A DNA stretch of 64,000 nt from positions 248,001-312,000 of the forward strand of contig NZ_JAMWEG010000004.1 of assembly GCF_025460765.1 (NCBI RefSeq), written 5' to 3'. The notes beneath the pieces are model-generated. The model was given only the letters and a program-made list of their open reading frames with translations. It did not search any database and was not told where the DNA came from. The DNA comes from Micromonospora sp. MA102 (GTDB lineage Bacteria > Actinomycetota > Actinomycetes > Mycobacteriales > Micromonosporaceae). The position numbers and the translations under genes were made by a program. This document shows positions 28,949-37,676 of this stretch, one piece after another (position 1 is the first letter of the stretch; every line of letters starts with the position of its first letter).

Positions 28949-30487
28949 TCAGCGGCGGCGGACGGCGACCACCGCGACGTCGTCGTGGATCTCCGGCGGC
29001 GCCAGCTCGACCAGCAGCCGCCGGCAGAACTGGTCGAGGTCGTCGTCGACCCGGGTGGCCACCGCGGCGAGCGCGGCCATGCCCTCGTCGATGGTGGCGT
29101 CCCGCCGCTCGATCAGCCCGTCGGTGTAGAGGACCAGCGTGGCCCCGGCCGGCAGCACGAACTCCAGGTCCGGCGGGCGGGGCGCGCGCACCCCGAGCAG
29201 CGGCGCCGACTGCTGCACGAACTCGGTCCGCCCGTCGCCGCTGACCAGGGCCGGCAGGTGCCCGGCGCTGGCCAGCCGGATCAGGCCGCTGCCCGGATCG
29301 AGCAGCAACACGCAGATGGTGGCCAGCTCGGCCGGCAGCAGGGTACGCATCAGCTCGTTGACCCGGTCCAGGATCACGCCCGGCGGATGCCCCTCGACCG
29401 CGTACGCGCGCACCGCGTGCCGCAGCTCGGCCATCACCGTGGCGGCGTGCAGCGAGTGCCCGGCCACGTCGCCGATGGCCACCAGCAGGTGACCGTCGAG
29501 CATCACCAGCTCGTAGAAGTCCCCGCCCACCTCGGTGTGGGCGCTCGCCGGCTCGTAGCGGACGGCCAGGTCGAGGCCGGCGACCTCGGGCAGCCGGCGG
29601 GGCAGCAGGCTGCGCTGGAGGGTCACCGCGATGCGGTGCTCCTGGTCGAAGGAGCGCTGGGCCTCGACCGCCGAGGCGACCGCCTGGGCGAGCTGCACCA
29701 GCACCGGGGTCCGCACGGTCTGGGTGGCGGTCGGCACCACCACGTAGAGCGGGGCCCGGTCCTCCCGCAGCCGGGCGGCGGCCACGGTCACCGTGTCGCC
29801 GGCGGGCCAGGCGGTCAGGTCCCAGGCACCCGGTTCGTCGACCCGGACCCGGGTGCCGGTCGGGAGCCCGGTGTCGTCGACCGTCCACGGCACGATCACC
29901 GGCTGCGCCTCCGGGCCGGCGGCCACCCCGGCCAGGCAGTCGCCGTCGAACGTCTCCGCGACCACCGCGGCCGGGCTCTTGAAGATCCGTGCCGCTCCGG
30001 CCGCCGCCGCCTCCAGCAGCCGGACGAAATTCGACGCGGCGTGCATCTCCACTGTCGCGTCGGCCAGCGCGGCCAGCCGCTCGGCGAGCAGCTCGGCCCG
30101 CTGCCGGGCCTGGTAGTAGCGGAGCACCGCGTGCGCGGTGGCGACCAGTTCCTCCGGCTCGATCGGCTCGGCCAGGTAGGCGTCCGCGCCCCGGGTCAGC
30201 CCCTGCGCCCGGTCCACCACGTCCACCGCGTGCGCGGAGACGTGGATGACCGGGGTCGATGGGTTGGCGCCCTTGATCAGCTCGCAGACCTCGAAGCCGC
30301 TCATGTCCGGCAGCCGGACGTCGAGCACCACGAGGTCGACCGGCTCCTTGCGCACCCGGTCCAGCGCGTCGGCGCCGTTCTCCGCCTCGATGGTCGCGAA
30401 GCCGGCCCGGGTCAGCCAGCTCACCAGCAGGTACCGCTTGGGACTGCTGTCGTCGACCACCAGCACGGTCGCCGGACCGCCCTCCAC
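28949..30487 (-). CDS. Response-regulator-linked SpoIIE phosphatase
   Basis: A 512-residue protein. Residues 5-125 form a receiver domain with phosphoacceptor Asp56 in VVLDVRLPDMSGF. A linker and GAF-like region (about 150-300) follow, then a SpoIIE/PP2C phosphatase domain with TEVGGDFYELVM, AIGDVAGHSLHAA, LYTDGLIERRD and HDDVAVVAV. This is the RsbU/RssB-like design in which phosphorylation of the receiver gates dephosphorylation of a STAS antagonist. GTG 30487 is two bases after the stop of the kinase gene, so the kinase next to it is the probable phosphodonor. It is the last gene of the stressosome-type operon. Confidence 0.88.
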   Translation of the reverse strand: MEGGPATVLVVDDSSPKRYLLVSWLTRAGFATIEAENGADALDRVRKEPVDLVVLDVRLPDMSGFEVCELIKGANPSTPVIHVSAHAVDVVDRAQGLTRGADAYLAEPIEPEELVATAHAVLRYYQARQRAELLAERLAALADATVEMHAASNFVRLLEAAAAGAARIFKSPAAVVAETFDGDCLAGVAAGPEAQPVIVPWTVDDTGLPTGTRVRVDEPGAWDLTAWPAGDTVTVAAARLREDRAPLYVVVPTATQTVRTPVLVQLAQAVASAVEAQRSFDQEHRIAVTLQRSLLPRRLPEVAGLDLAVRYEPASAHTEVGGDFYELVMLDGHLLVAIGDVAGHSLHAATVMAELRHAVRAYAVEGHPPGVILDRVNELMRTLLPAELATICVLLLDPGSGLIRLASAGHLPALVSGDGRTEFVQQSAPLLGVRAPRPPDLEFVLPAGATLVLYTDGLIERRDATIDEGMAALAAVATRVDDDLDQFCRRLLVELAPPEIHDDVAVVAVRRR

Positions 30488-30489
30488 CG

Positions 30490-31854
30490 TCAGGCTCCGC
30501 CCGCGGGAAGGTGCACGGTGAAGGTGCTGCCCCGACCGGGTTCGCTGGTCAGCTCCAGCGTCCCGCCGAGCAGCGTGACCAGCCGGCGCGCGTACGGCAG
30601 GCCGAGGCCGGTGCCGCCGACCCGGGTCGTGCCGGGCACCTGGTAGAACTCCTCGAAGATCCGCTCGTGCAGCTCCGGCGGGATGCCCGCGCCGGTGTCG
30701 CTGACCGACAGCGACCAGCGGTCGCCCCGATGTTCCGCCCGCAGCCGCACCTCGCCCCGCTCGGTGAACTTCAGGCCGTTGTGCAGCAGGTTGCGCAGCA
30801 CCTGGGCGAGCAGCACCTCGTCCGAGCGGAGCGTCGCCGGGGCGGGCGGCTCCTCCACCACCAGCTCCACGGCCGGCCGGGTGGCCAGCGCCCGCAGGGT
30901 GCCGCGGAGCTGCCCGAAGATCGCGCGCAGGTCCACGTCGGCCCAGTTCGGCTCGAGCCGGCCCGACTCGGCCTTGGCCAGGTCGAGCAGCTCGTTGACC
31001 AGGCCGAGCAGGTCGGCCGCGGAGGACCGGATCAGCCCCACCTGCCGGGCCTGTTCGGCGGTGAGCGGATCGGAGGCGGAGTCGCCGAGGAGGCGGCCCA
31101 GCCCGATGATCGCGGTGACCGGGGCGCGCAGCTCGTGGCTCACGTTGGCCAGGAACCGGCTCTTCGACTCGCTGGCCGCCCGGAGCTGCGCGGACTTCTC
31201 GTCCAGCTCGGCGTAGAGCGCCACCACACCGCGGTTGGTCTCCTCCAGCTCCTCGGTGAGCTGGTTGTAGAGCGCCATCACACCGCGGTTGGTCTCCTGG
31301 AGCTCGGAGTTGAGCACCTCCAGCTCGTCGCGATGGCTGCGCACCTCGTCGAGGGCGGCGATGAGCTGCGTGTTCTGCGCGGCCAACTCGTCCAGGGCGG
31401 TGCCCGGAGCGCTGGCGGCCAGCTCGGTCCGGAGCTGGTCGAGACGCTCCGGCGTCAGCGGCGGCGCGTGGGCCGGGACTCGTCGGGACATCCTCACGAC
31501 CGTATCCCCCCCGTCGGTCACCACGCCCAGCATGTCCACGAGACGCGCCACCGCGCCGGACTGCGGCTCGTACCGGCCGCCGGGCAGGGGACGGGCCGGG
31601 GCCAGGTCGAGCCGGAGCGTCGGCTGGCCGGTGTGGGCGTCGGCGGCGACCGCGAAGGTGACGTCCGCGCCGCCGACCGCACCCAGCAGGTCCCGGGCCA
31701 CCTCGCTGAGCGCGGTGGCCAGGCGTACCTGGTCCTGGTGCTCCAGCCCGACGGCGGCGGCCACCTCCCGGCCGCGCTGCCGGACCAGGAAGATGTCCTG
31801 CTCCACCCGGAGCGCCATGTGCAGCAGCGGGTCCGCGGCGCCCGGTCGGGTCAC
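30490..31854 (-). CDS. Histidine kinase with divergent RsbT-like N-terminus
   Basis: A 454-residue kinase without membrane spans. The first 130 or so residues resemble an RsbT/HATPase domain (LATALSEVARDLLGAVGG is an N-box-like segment). A coiled coil follows with the repeated phrase EETNRGVVALYAEL and ETNRGVMALYNQL, then FLANVSHELRAPVTA (His near 239) and an ATPase domain ending VGGTGLGLPYARRLV. GTG 31854 overlaps the previous stop as GTGA. With the downstream receiver-phosphatase it makes a two-component branch feeding the stressosome output. The N-terminal domain may be a non-catalytic partner-binding module. Confidence 0.85.
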   Translation of the reverse strand: MTRPGAADPLLHMALRVEQDIFLVRQRGREVAAAVGLEHQDQVRLATALSEVARDLLGAVGGADVTFAVAADAHTGQPTLRLDLAPARPLPGGRYEPQSGAVARLVDMLGVVTDGGDTVVRMSRRVPAHAPPLTPERLDQLRTELAASAPGTALDELAAQNTQLIAALDEVRSHRDELEVLNSELQETNRGVMALYNQLTEELEETNRGVVALYAELDEKSAQLRAASESKSRFLANVSHELRAPVTAIIGLGRLLGDSASDPLTAEQARQVGLIRSSAADLLGLVNELLDLAKAESGRLEPNWADVDLRAIFGQLRGTLRALATRPAVELVVEEPPAPATLRSDEVLLAQVLRNLLHNGLKFTERGEVRLRAEHRGDRWSLSVSDTGAGIPPELHERIFEEFYQVPGTTRVGGTGLGLPYARRLVTLLGGTLELTSEPGRGSTFTVHLPAGGA

Positions 31855-32864
31855 GGCTCCGCCCGGGCGACCAGGACGCAGGCGTCGTCGCGGCGGATCC
31901 CGGCGTCGCGGAGCAGGGTGGCGGCGACCAGCAGCGGCGGGCGGCCGGGCAGGCCCGGGTAGTCGGCCAGGTCCCAGCGGTCCACCACGCCGTCGCTGTG
32001 CATGACCAGGGTCGCCCCGGCCGGGAACGGGTAGTCGTACTCCCGCACCGAGGGGCGCTGGTGTCCGGCGATGCCGGGCAGCGAGACGAGCCCCCGCCGC
32101 CGCTCACCCACCGCCACGATCATGGCTGCGATGTTGCCCAGCCCGGCGTACCGCAGCAAGCCCGACACGGGGTCCGGTTCGGCCACCGCCAGCGCGGCGC
32201 CCCGGGTGTGCCCCATGGTCCGGTGCAGGTGCTGCACCACGGTGCCCGGCGAGCCGGCCGGCGCGGCGCGGAACGCGGCGACCGCGGCCCCGGTCGCGGC
32301 GGCGGCCAGCGGGCCGTGTCCCAGGCCGTCGCAGACCAGCACCTGCCGCCGGCCGTCGACCATCCGCACCGCGTAGCCGTCGCCGCTGACCTGCTCACCG
32401 GTGATCGGCCGGACCAGCGCACCGGCCCAGTCCGGCTCGGGCACCGGACCGTCCCAGACCTGGACGGCCAGCACCGTGCCCCGGCCGGGCAGGGAGTAGC
32501 CGTCGAACCGGCTCGCCTGCCGCACTATCGCGCCCAGGCCGATGCCGAGCGTGCCGGTGGTGGAGTGCCCGTCCGCGGAGGAGAGCGCGAGGTCGGCCAT
32601 GCCGGGACCGGAGTCGATCGCCACCAGCTCCACCCCGGCCCGCCCGGCCCGGCGTACCGGCCGGAGCAGCAGGGTGCCCTGCTGGGCGTGCTTGGCCAGG
32701 TTGGTGGTGATCTCGGCGGCGACGATGGCCAGGTCGGCGACGCGCTGCTCGCCGAATTCCAGCTGCCGGCCGAGCCGCTCCGCGGCCCGCCGCACGCTGC
32801 TCGCCGTGGCGCCGCTCTCGATGCGGAACCAGAGACCGTGGTCGGTGACCACGTCGGCGTTCAT
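31851..32864 (-). CDS. RsbT-like kinase domain fused to SpoIIE-type phosphatase
   Basis: A 337-residue fusion. Residues of about 10-140 are an RsbW/RsbT-type ATPase (N-box AAEITTNLAKHA, then AIDSGPGMADL). Residues 150-337 form a PP2C-like phosphatase resembling RsbX (VLVCDGLGHGPLAA, MHSDGVVDRWDL). In classical stressosomes RsbX resets phospho-RsbS and RsbR; here the same activity appears joined to a kinase-like domain. ATG 32864 overlaps the rsbT stop as ATGA; a GTG nine bases upstream is less likely. Its place directly after rsbT matches the rsbX-like role. Confidence 0.87.
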   Translation of the reverse strand: MNADVVTDHGLWFRIESGATASSVRRAAERLGRQLEFGEQRVADLAIVAAEITTNLAKHAQQGTLLLRPVRRAGRAGVELVAIDSGPGMADLALSSADGHSTTGTLGIGLGAIVRQASRFDGYSLPGRGTVLAVQVWDGPVPEPDWAGALVRPITGEQVSGDGYAVRMVDGRRQVLVCDGLGHGPLAAAATGAAVAAFRAAPAGSPGTVVQHLHRTMGHTRGAALAVAEPDPVSGLLRYAGLGNIAAMIVAVGERRRGLVSLPGIAGHQRPSVREYDYPFPAGATLVMHSDGVVDRWDLADYPGLPGRPPLLVAATLLRDAGIRRDDACVLVARAEP

Positions 32865-33280
32865 CGGGACCACTTGGTGACGGTGATCCGGGTGCCCTCA
32901 CCCACGGCGGTCCAGATGTCGAAGTGGTCGACCAGCCGGCGGGCGCCGCTGAGCCCCAGGCCCAGCCCGCCGCCGGTGGTGAAGCCGTCGGTCAGGGCCG
33001 CGTCGAGGTCCGGGATGCCCGGCCCCTCGTCGGCGAAGACGATGCGGACGCCGCGCCGCCGGCCGTCCTCGACGGTGGTCACCTCGGCGCTGCCCCCGCC
33101 GCCGTAGATCAGCGTGTTGCGGGCCAGCTCGCTGGCGGCGGTGACCAGCTTCGTCTGGTCGACCAGCGACAGCCGGACCGCGACGGCGGTGGTACGCACC
33201 AGCTGCCGCACCCGGACCACGTCCTCGTCGCTGCGGATCGCCTGGGTCGCCGGCACGCCCAGGTCGACGCCGGCGGTCAT
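32861..33280 (-). CDS. rsbT: RsbT serine kinase
   Basis: A 139-residue GHKL ATPase. The N-box is TAASELARNTLIYGGGG, the G1 box FADEGPGIPDLDAAL, and the glycine-rich lid GGGLGLGLSGARRLV, all as in RsbT. RsbT phosphorylates RsbS and RsbR within the stressosome and, once released, activates a downstream phosphatase or cyclase. ATG 33280 overlaps the rsbS stop (ATGA). Gene order rsbR-rsbS-rsbT is conserved from Bacillus to actinobacteria. Confidence 0.93.
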   Translation of the reverse strand: MTAGVDLGVPATQAIRSDEDVVRVRQLVRTTAVAVRLSLVDQTKLVTAASELARNTLIYGGGGSAEVTTVEDGRRRGVRIVFADEGPGIPDLDAALTDGFTTGGGLGLGLSGARRLVDHFDIWTAVGEGTRITVTKWSR

Positions 33281-33687
33281 GACGTGGCCGTCGTCTCGGC
33301 GTCCTCGTCGCCGTCCACCTCGTCCCACTCGTCGGCCCGGCTCGCCGCGATCAGCTCCATGCCGCGCTCCACGTTCAGCGCGGTACGGATGCCGTTGAGC
33401 GACAGCCCCAGCTCGACCAGGGTGATGGCGACGGCGGGACGCATCCCGACCACCACCGTCTCGGCGTCGAGCACCTTGGAGATCGACGCGATGGTGGAGA
33501 GCATCCGGCCGACGAAGGAGTCGACGATGTCCAGCGCCGTGATGTCGATGATCACGCCGTGGCAGCCGGTGGCGACGATCCGCTCCGCGAGGTCCTCCTG
33601 GAGCTGGATCGCCGTCTGGTCGGACATGTCGACCTGGATGGAGACCAGCAGGATGTCGCCGATCTTGAGGATCGGCACCCGCTCCAT
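33277..33687 (-). CDS. rsbS: RsbS stressosome STAS scaffold
   Basis: A 136-residue STAS protein starting MERVPILKIGDILLVSIQVD. The phosphorylatable serine is in DIVDSFVGRMLS, the position used by RsbT in RsbS. The last 20 residues form an acidic tail (DEWDEVDGDEDAE) longer than in Bacillus. It should co-assemble with RsbR into the stressosome core and sequester RsbT. ATG 33687 overlaps the rsbR stop as TGATG. Confidence 0.92.
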   Translation of the reverse strand: MERVPILKIGDILLVSIQVDMSDQTAIQLQEDLAERIVATGCHGVIIDITALDIVDSFVGRMLSTIASISKVLDAETVVVGMRPAVAITLVELGLSLNGIRTALNVERGMELIAASRADEWDEVDGDEDAETTATS

Positions 33688-34547
33688 CAGGACTCCCGGC
33701 GGGCGCGGCGGGAGGTCGTCTCGACGCCGGTCAGGCGCAGCACGTGGCGCAGCGCGTCGGCCAGGCTCGCCTTGGTGGCGATGTCGCCGAACTCGATGCC
33801 GAGCGCGACGATCGTCTGCGCGATCTGCGGCCGGATGCCGGAGATGATGCAGTCGGCGCCCATCAGCCGGGCGGCCACCACGGTCTTGAGGATGTGCTGG
33901 GCGACCTGGGTGTCCACGGCCGGCACGCCGGTGATGTCGATGATCGCGTACGGCGAGCCGGTGTCGACCAGGGTCTGGAGCAGCCGCTCCATCACCACCT
34001 GGGCGCGGGCCGAGTCGAGGGTGCCGACCAGCGGGACGGCGACCACGCCCTCCCAGAGCTTCACCACCGGCGTGGACAGCTCCAGCAGCTGCTCCGCCTG
34101 GTCGGCGATCAGGCCCTCGCGGGTGCGCACGAAGCTCTCGAAGGTGAACAGCCCCATCTGGTCGATCAGGGCGGAGAAGGCGACGAAGTCACGGAGGGTG
34201 CCCGCGTCCTGGTCCTGCTCCATGAGCTCGAGCAGCACGTCCTTGATGGCGAACACGCTGATCGCGGTCTCGGTGGCGCTGAAGCCCTGCCGGGCCCGGT
34301 TCGTGGACAGCTCGGCCAGCACCGCGCGCAGCTCGCCGCCGTGCTCGTCGGCCAGGTCGGCGAGCCCGTTCCCCGCCGCGTCGGCCATGCTCCGGTGCAG
34401 CTCCCGCACCTGCCGGCTCAGCTCGGCCTGGCTGAGGCGACCGCGCAGCGAGCCGACGACGATCTCCGTCCAGCGCTCGGTCAGCCGGTCGGCGTGCTCG
34501 GTCAGCAGGCGGGCGAGCCGACCACTCTGTTCGGCGCTCAACGCCAT
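33687..34547 (-). CDS. rsbR: RsbR-type stressosome sensor
   Basis: A 286-residue protein. An all-helical N-terminal sensor (about 1-150, RsbRD-like rather than the globin type) is followed by a STAS domain with GVPAVDTQVAQHI and SGIRPQIAQTIVALG. Both carry the threonines that RsbT phosphorylates in Bacillus RsbR. It senses the stress input and forms the stressosome shell with RsbS. ATG 34547 is chosen because GGGAGG lies six bases upstream; it heads the six-gene operon. Confidence 0.92.
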   Translation of the reverse strand: MALSAEQSGRLARLLTEHADRLTERWTEIVVGSLRGRLSQAELSRQVRELHRSMADAAGNGLADLADEHGGELRAVLAELSTNRARQGFSATETAISVFAIKDVLLELMEQDQDAGTLRDFVAFSALIDQMGLFTFESFVRTREGLIADQAEQLLELSTPVVKLWEGVVAVPLVGTLDSARAQVVMERLLQTLVDTGSPYAIIDITGVPAVDTQVAQHILKTVVAARLMGADCIISGIRPQIAQTIVALGIEFGDIATKASLADALRHVLRLTGVETTSRRARRES

Positions 34548-34708
34548 CGTGACCTCCCTGGACTCTGGACTGGCGGACTCTATCACCGGGGTCTGCGGCA
34601 CTAGTTGTCGCGTAGCAACGGAATGAACGACGGCACCCTTCTCGGCTCCCGTTCTGCACGTTGCCAGCTCCGTGGGTTACCGTTCCACCGAACACAGGAG
34701 GTCGGCGA

Positions 34709-35065
34709 ATGTCCCTGACGGTGCACACGGAACAGCGCGGCGACGTGGTCGTCGTGTCGGTCGCGGGCGAGCTGGACATGGCGACGGCACCGCAGCTCCA
34801 GGACCAGATCACGGACCTGCTGGACAAGGGGCGCAACCGCCTCGTGTTCGACCTGGCCGAGGTGTCGTTCTGTGACTCCACCGGGCTGTCGGTGTTCGTG
34901 CGCGCCAAGAACAGCTGCGACGAGGCCGGCGGTGTGGTCCGGCTGGCCGCCCCGCAGCGCGGCGTGCTCCGCATCCTCGAGGTGAGCGGCCTGGTCGAGG
35001 TGCTGCACACCTACCCGACGGTGGAGCAGGCCGTGGCGGGCGACCCCACGCCGGCCTCCTCCTGA
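34709..35065 (+). CDS. STAS-domain anti-sigma factor antagonist
   Basis: A 118-residue SpoIIAA/RsbV-type antagonist, MSLTVHTEQRGDVVVVSVAGELD..., with phosphorylatable Ser57 in FCDSTGLSVFVRA. ATG 34709 has a canonical AGGAGG seven bases upstream, one of the best ribosome-binding sites in the window. It is divergent from the rsbR operon. It is a likely substrate of the SpoIIE phosphatases encoded there, which would connect the stressosome to a SigB-like sigma factor elsewhere. Confidence 0.9.
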   Translation: MSLTVHTEQRGDVVVVSVAGELDMATAPQLQDQITDLLDKGRNRLVFDLAEVSFCDSTGLSVFVRAKNSCDEAGGVVRLAAPQRGVLRILEVSGLVEVLHTYPTVEQAVAGDPTPASS

Positions 35066-35075
35066 CCGTCTCCCC

Positions 35076-36368
35076 TCAGCGCTCGTCCTCGATGTGCCGG
35101 GGGCGGGCGATCACCATGCCCGCCGCCGTCTGCACGGCGAGCGCCACCAGCAGGAAGCCGATCGGCGCGGTCCAGCCCCCGGTGGCCTCGTAGAGGATCC
35201 CGACCAGCAGCGGGCCGAGCGCGGCGATCACGTAGCCGGTGCTCTGCGCGAAGGCGGAGAGCGCGACCGTGCCCTCGGCGGTCCGGGCCCGCAGCCCGAT
35301 CGTGGTCAGGATCAGCGGGAACGCGCCCTGGCCGAAGGCCAGCAGCAGCACCCAGAGCGGCGCGAGGCCGTGCGGCGCGAGCGCCAGGCCGACGTACGCG
35401 GCCGTGGAGAACGCGGTCAGCGACAGCACCAGCGGGCGCAGCGTGGGCAGCCGGCCGGCCAGGGCCGGCATCGCCAGGGCCACCGGCACGCCGAGCGCGG
35501 TCACCCCGGCGAGCAGCAGGCCGGCCGCCTCGGGCGCGTACCCGGCGTCCCGGAAGAGCTGCGCCAGCCAGCCCATGATCGCGTACCCGCTGAGCGACTG
35601 CGCCCCGAAGTACACCGCCATGGCCCAGCCGAGCCGGGTGCGCGCCGGCCGTACCCGAGGCGGCGCGGCGGCGGCCACCGCCGGGGTCGCCGTCCGGCGC
35701 GCGGCCCGGGTCCGCAGCGCCAGCGGCACCCACGGGAGTACGGCCACCGCGGCCAGCCCGGCCCACACGCCGAGCCCGGCCCGCCACGAGCCGAAGGCGT
35801 GGGCGACCGGCACCGCCGAGGCCGCGGCCACCGTCGTGCCCACGGTCAGCGCCACCGTGTACGCCCCGGTGACCAGCCCGGTGCGGTGCGGGAAGTGCTG
35901 CTTGACCAGCATCGGCAGCAGGATGTTGGCGACCGCGATGCCGGCCAGCGCGAGCGCGCTGGTGAGCACGAAGACCGCCGCCGAGTCGGTGACGACGCGG
36001 AGCACCTGCCCGACGGTCAACGCGACCATGGCCACCACCAGCACCCGCGCGGCGGGCCAGCGGCGGACCAGCCACGGGGTGAGCGCGCCGAGACCGGCGA
36101 AGGCGATGGTGGGCAGCGTGGTGACCAGGCCGGCCGTCGCGCCGGAGAGGCCCAGCCCGTCGCGGATCTCGTCGAGCAGGGCGCCCAGGCTGGTCACCGC
36201 GGCGCGCAGGTTGACCGCGACCAGCAGCATGCCGACCAGGACCAGGAGGCCGCCGCGCGCCGGGGTGGCCGGTGGCGCGGGGGCGGCGGCCGGGGCCGGC
36301 CCGGGGGTCACGTCGGTGGTGGGCGCCTCGGTGACGGGGGCCCCGGTGGGCGGTGGTGGCGGGGTCAT
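35076..36368 (-). CDS. MFS transporter, CynX/NimT-like
   Basis: A 430-residue transporter with twelve hydrophobic segments after a 35-residue Pro/Ala-rich cytoplasmic N-terminus. VNLRAAVTSLGALLDEIRDGLGLS is the first-helix pattern of the CynX/NimT branch, which includes cyanate and 2-nitroimidazole transporters. ATG 36368 is preceded at seven bases by TAGGTT on the minus strand, so the transcript is probably leaderless. It is divergent from a FadR-type GntR regulator with overlapping -10 boxes. The substrate is unknown and is likely a small organic acid or anion. Confidence 0.88.
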   Translation of the reverse strand: MTPPPPPTGAPVTEAPTTDVTPGPAPAAAPAPPATPARGGLLVLVGMLLVAVNLRAAVTSLGALLDEIRDGLGLSGATAGLVTTLPTIAFAGLGALTPWLVRRWPAARVLVVAMVALTVGQVLRVVTDSAAVFVLTSALALAGIAVANILLPMLVKQHFPHRTGLVTGAYTVALTVGTTVAAASAVPVAHAFGSWRAGLGVWAGLAAVAVLPWVPLALRTRAARRTATPAVAAAAPPRVRPARTRLGWAMAVYFGAQSLSGYAIMGWLAQLFRDAGYAPEAAGLLLAGVTALGVPVALAMPALAGRLPTLRPLVLSLTAFSTAAYVGLALAPHGLAPLWVLLLAFGQGAFPLILTTIGLRARTAEGTVALSAFAQSTGYVIAALGPLLVGILYEATGGWTAPIGFLLVALAVQTAAGMVIARPRHIEDER

Positions 36369-36375
36369 GACCTCG

Positions 36376-36385
36376 AACCTACAAT
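36376..36385. promoter_or_regulatory. Overlapping divergent -10 boxes (MFS / GntR)
   Basis: TAGGTT on the minus strand (36376-36381) serves the transporter gene, and TACAAT on the plus strand (36380-36385) serves the GntR gene. They share two base pairs, so the two promoters cannot be occupied at once. Confidence 0.55.
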
Positions 36386-36417
36386 CATGGGATGAATTTC
36401 GGCAGGAGGTGTAACCG

Positions 36418-37101
36418 GTGACACCCGCCGTCGATTCCGTCGCCGTGCCGCCACGCGGCCACCGGGTGCGCCAGACCATCGAGCAGCTTCGGGGCCGGAT
36501 CCTCGGCGGCGAGTGGCCGGTGGGCGCGAAGATCCCCACCGAGCCGCAGCTCGTCGCCGCCCTGGGCGTCGGGCGGAACACGGTCCGCGAGGCGGTCCGG
36601 GCGCTGGTGCACGCCGGGGTGCTGGAGTGCCGGCAGGGCTCCGGGACCTACGTGGTGTCGACCGACGAGCTGGCCCCCGTGGTGGCCCGCCGGCTCACCG
36701 ACGACCGGATGGCCGAGGTCATCGAGGTCCGGCGCGCCTTCGAGGTGGAGGCGGCCCGGCTCGCCGCGCTGCGGCGTACCCCCGAGGACCTGGCGGCGCT
36801 CGACGGCGCGCTCGCCACCCGGGAGGCCGCCTGGCGCTCCGGCCGGGTCGGCGAGTTCGTCGAGGCGGACGCCGCGCTGCACACCGCCGTGGTGGCCGCC
36901 GCGCACAACGCCATGCTGGCCGAGCTCTACGCCTCGGTCGGCACCGCGCTGCGCAGCACCGTCGCCCAGGCCATGGGCGAGACCCTGGAGCCCGAGCGGT
37001 ACGTGGACCACGGCCGGCTGGTCGAGGCCATCCGGGACGGCGACCCGGCCCGGGCGGCGATCGAGGCCGGCGCTTTCCTCGAGGCCCCCTCCCGGGCATA
37101 G
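36418..37101 (+). CDS. FadR-type GntR transcriptional regulator
   Basis: A 227-residue regulator. The winged helix (LRGRILGGEWPVGAKIPTEPQLVAALGVGRNTVREAV...) covers residues 20-85 and is followed by the all-helical FCD ligand-binding domain (ADAALHTAVVAAAHNAML is the metal/acid-binding helix). GTG 36418 has AGGAGG eight bases upstream. It faces the MFS transporter across a 49-bp gap and most likely controls it in response to a carboxylate ligand. Confidence 0.9.
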   Translation: MTPAVDSVAVPPRGHRVRQTIEQLRGRILGGEWPVGAKIPTEPQLVAALGVGRNTVREAVRALVHAGVLECRQGSGTYVVSTDELAPVVARRLTDDRMAEVIEVRRAFEVEAARLAALRRTPEDLAALDGALATREAAWRSGRVGEFVEADAALHTAVVAAAHNAMLAELYASVGTALRSTVAQAMGETLEPERYVDHGRLVEAIRDGDPARAAIEAGAFLEAPSRA

Positions 37102-37140
37102 GTTGTGCCGGACGGAAATTCGGACAGCACGGGAGTGCGG

Positions 37141-37611
37141 ATGCTCAAGGGCTTCAAAGACTTCATCATGCGCGGCAACGTCGTCGACCTGGCGGTCGGC
37201 GTCGTCATCGGTGCCGCCTTCACCGGGGTGGTCACCCAGCTCACCAAGTCGTTCCTGGACCCGCTGATCCGGGTCTTCGTGCTGCTGATCACCGGCAGCG
37301 ACAAGGGTCTGGCCGGCACGGCGCCGACCTTCCGCGGCATCGCGTTCGACTGGGTCGCCTTCCTCAACGCGGTGATCACCTTCCTGCTCACCGCGGCGGC
37401 GCTGTACTTCCTGGTCGTCTACCCGATGAACCGGCTCGCCGAGCGGCGCAAGCGCGGCGAGGAGCCCCCGCCCGCCGCTCCCAGCGAAGAGGTCAAGCTG
37501 CTCACCGAGATCCGGGACGCGCTGCTCGCCGGCAACCACGGCACCCCGGCCCAGCGCGGCGCGCTGGACGACGTGCTCGGCCGCCGCCAGGAGCCCCCGG
37601 CCGCGCGCTGA
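37141..37611 (+). CDS. mscL: Large-conductance mechanosensitive channel MscL
   Basis: A 156-residue channel protein. The N-terminal amphipathic helix MLKGFKDFIMRGNVVDLAVGVVIGAAF is the MscL signature, followed by the pore-lining first span, a periplasmic loop (GSDKGLAGTAPTFRG), the second span and a charged C-terminal helical bundle. It opens on hypo-osmotic shock to release solutes. ATG 37141 has GGGAG five bases upstream, and a possible -10 (TAGGTT, 37099-37104) lies near the end of the GntR gene. A strong terminator follows. Confidence 0.95.
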   Translation: MLKGFKDFIMRGNVVDLAVGVVIGAAFTGVVTQLTKSFLDPLIRVFVLLITGSDKGLAGTAPTFRGIAFDWVAFLNAVITFLLTAAALYFLVVYPMNRLAERRKRGEEPPPAAPSEEVKLLTEIRDALLAGNHGTPAQRGALDDVLGRRQEPPAAR

Positions 37612-37623
37612 CCCCATAGCCGA

Positions 37624-37654
37624 TCGGCCCCCGTGGGAATCCCGCGGGGGCCGA
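37624..37654 (+). terminator. Terminator hairpin after mscL
   Basis: TCGGCCCCCG (37624-37633) and CGGGGGCCGA (37645-37654) form a perfect ten-base stem, with an inner GGG/CCC pairing in the loop. It lies 12 bases after the mscL stop and just before the SOS box of the next gene. Confidence 0.8.
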
Positions 37655-37660
37655 CGCGTG

Positions 37661-37676
37661 TCGTACACATGTTCGA
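37661..37676. promoter_or_regulatory. LexA (SOS) box, copy 2, abutting a -10
   Basis: TCGTACACATGTTCGA is identical to the box at 18640-18655. It directly abuts the -10 hexamer TAGAGT at 37677-37682, so a bound LexA dimer would block RNA polymerase at the 82-aa gene. Confidence 0.7.
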
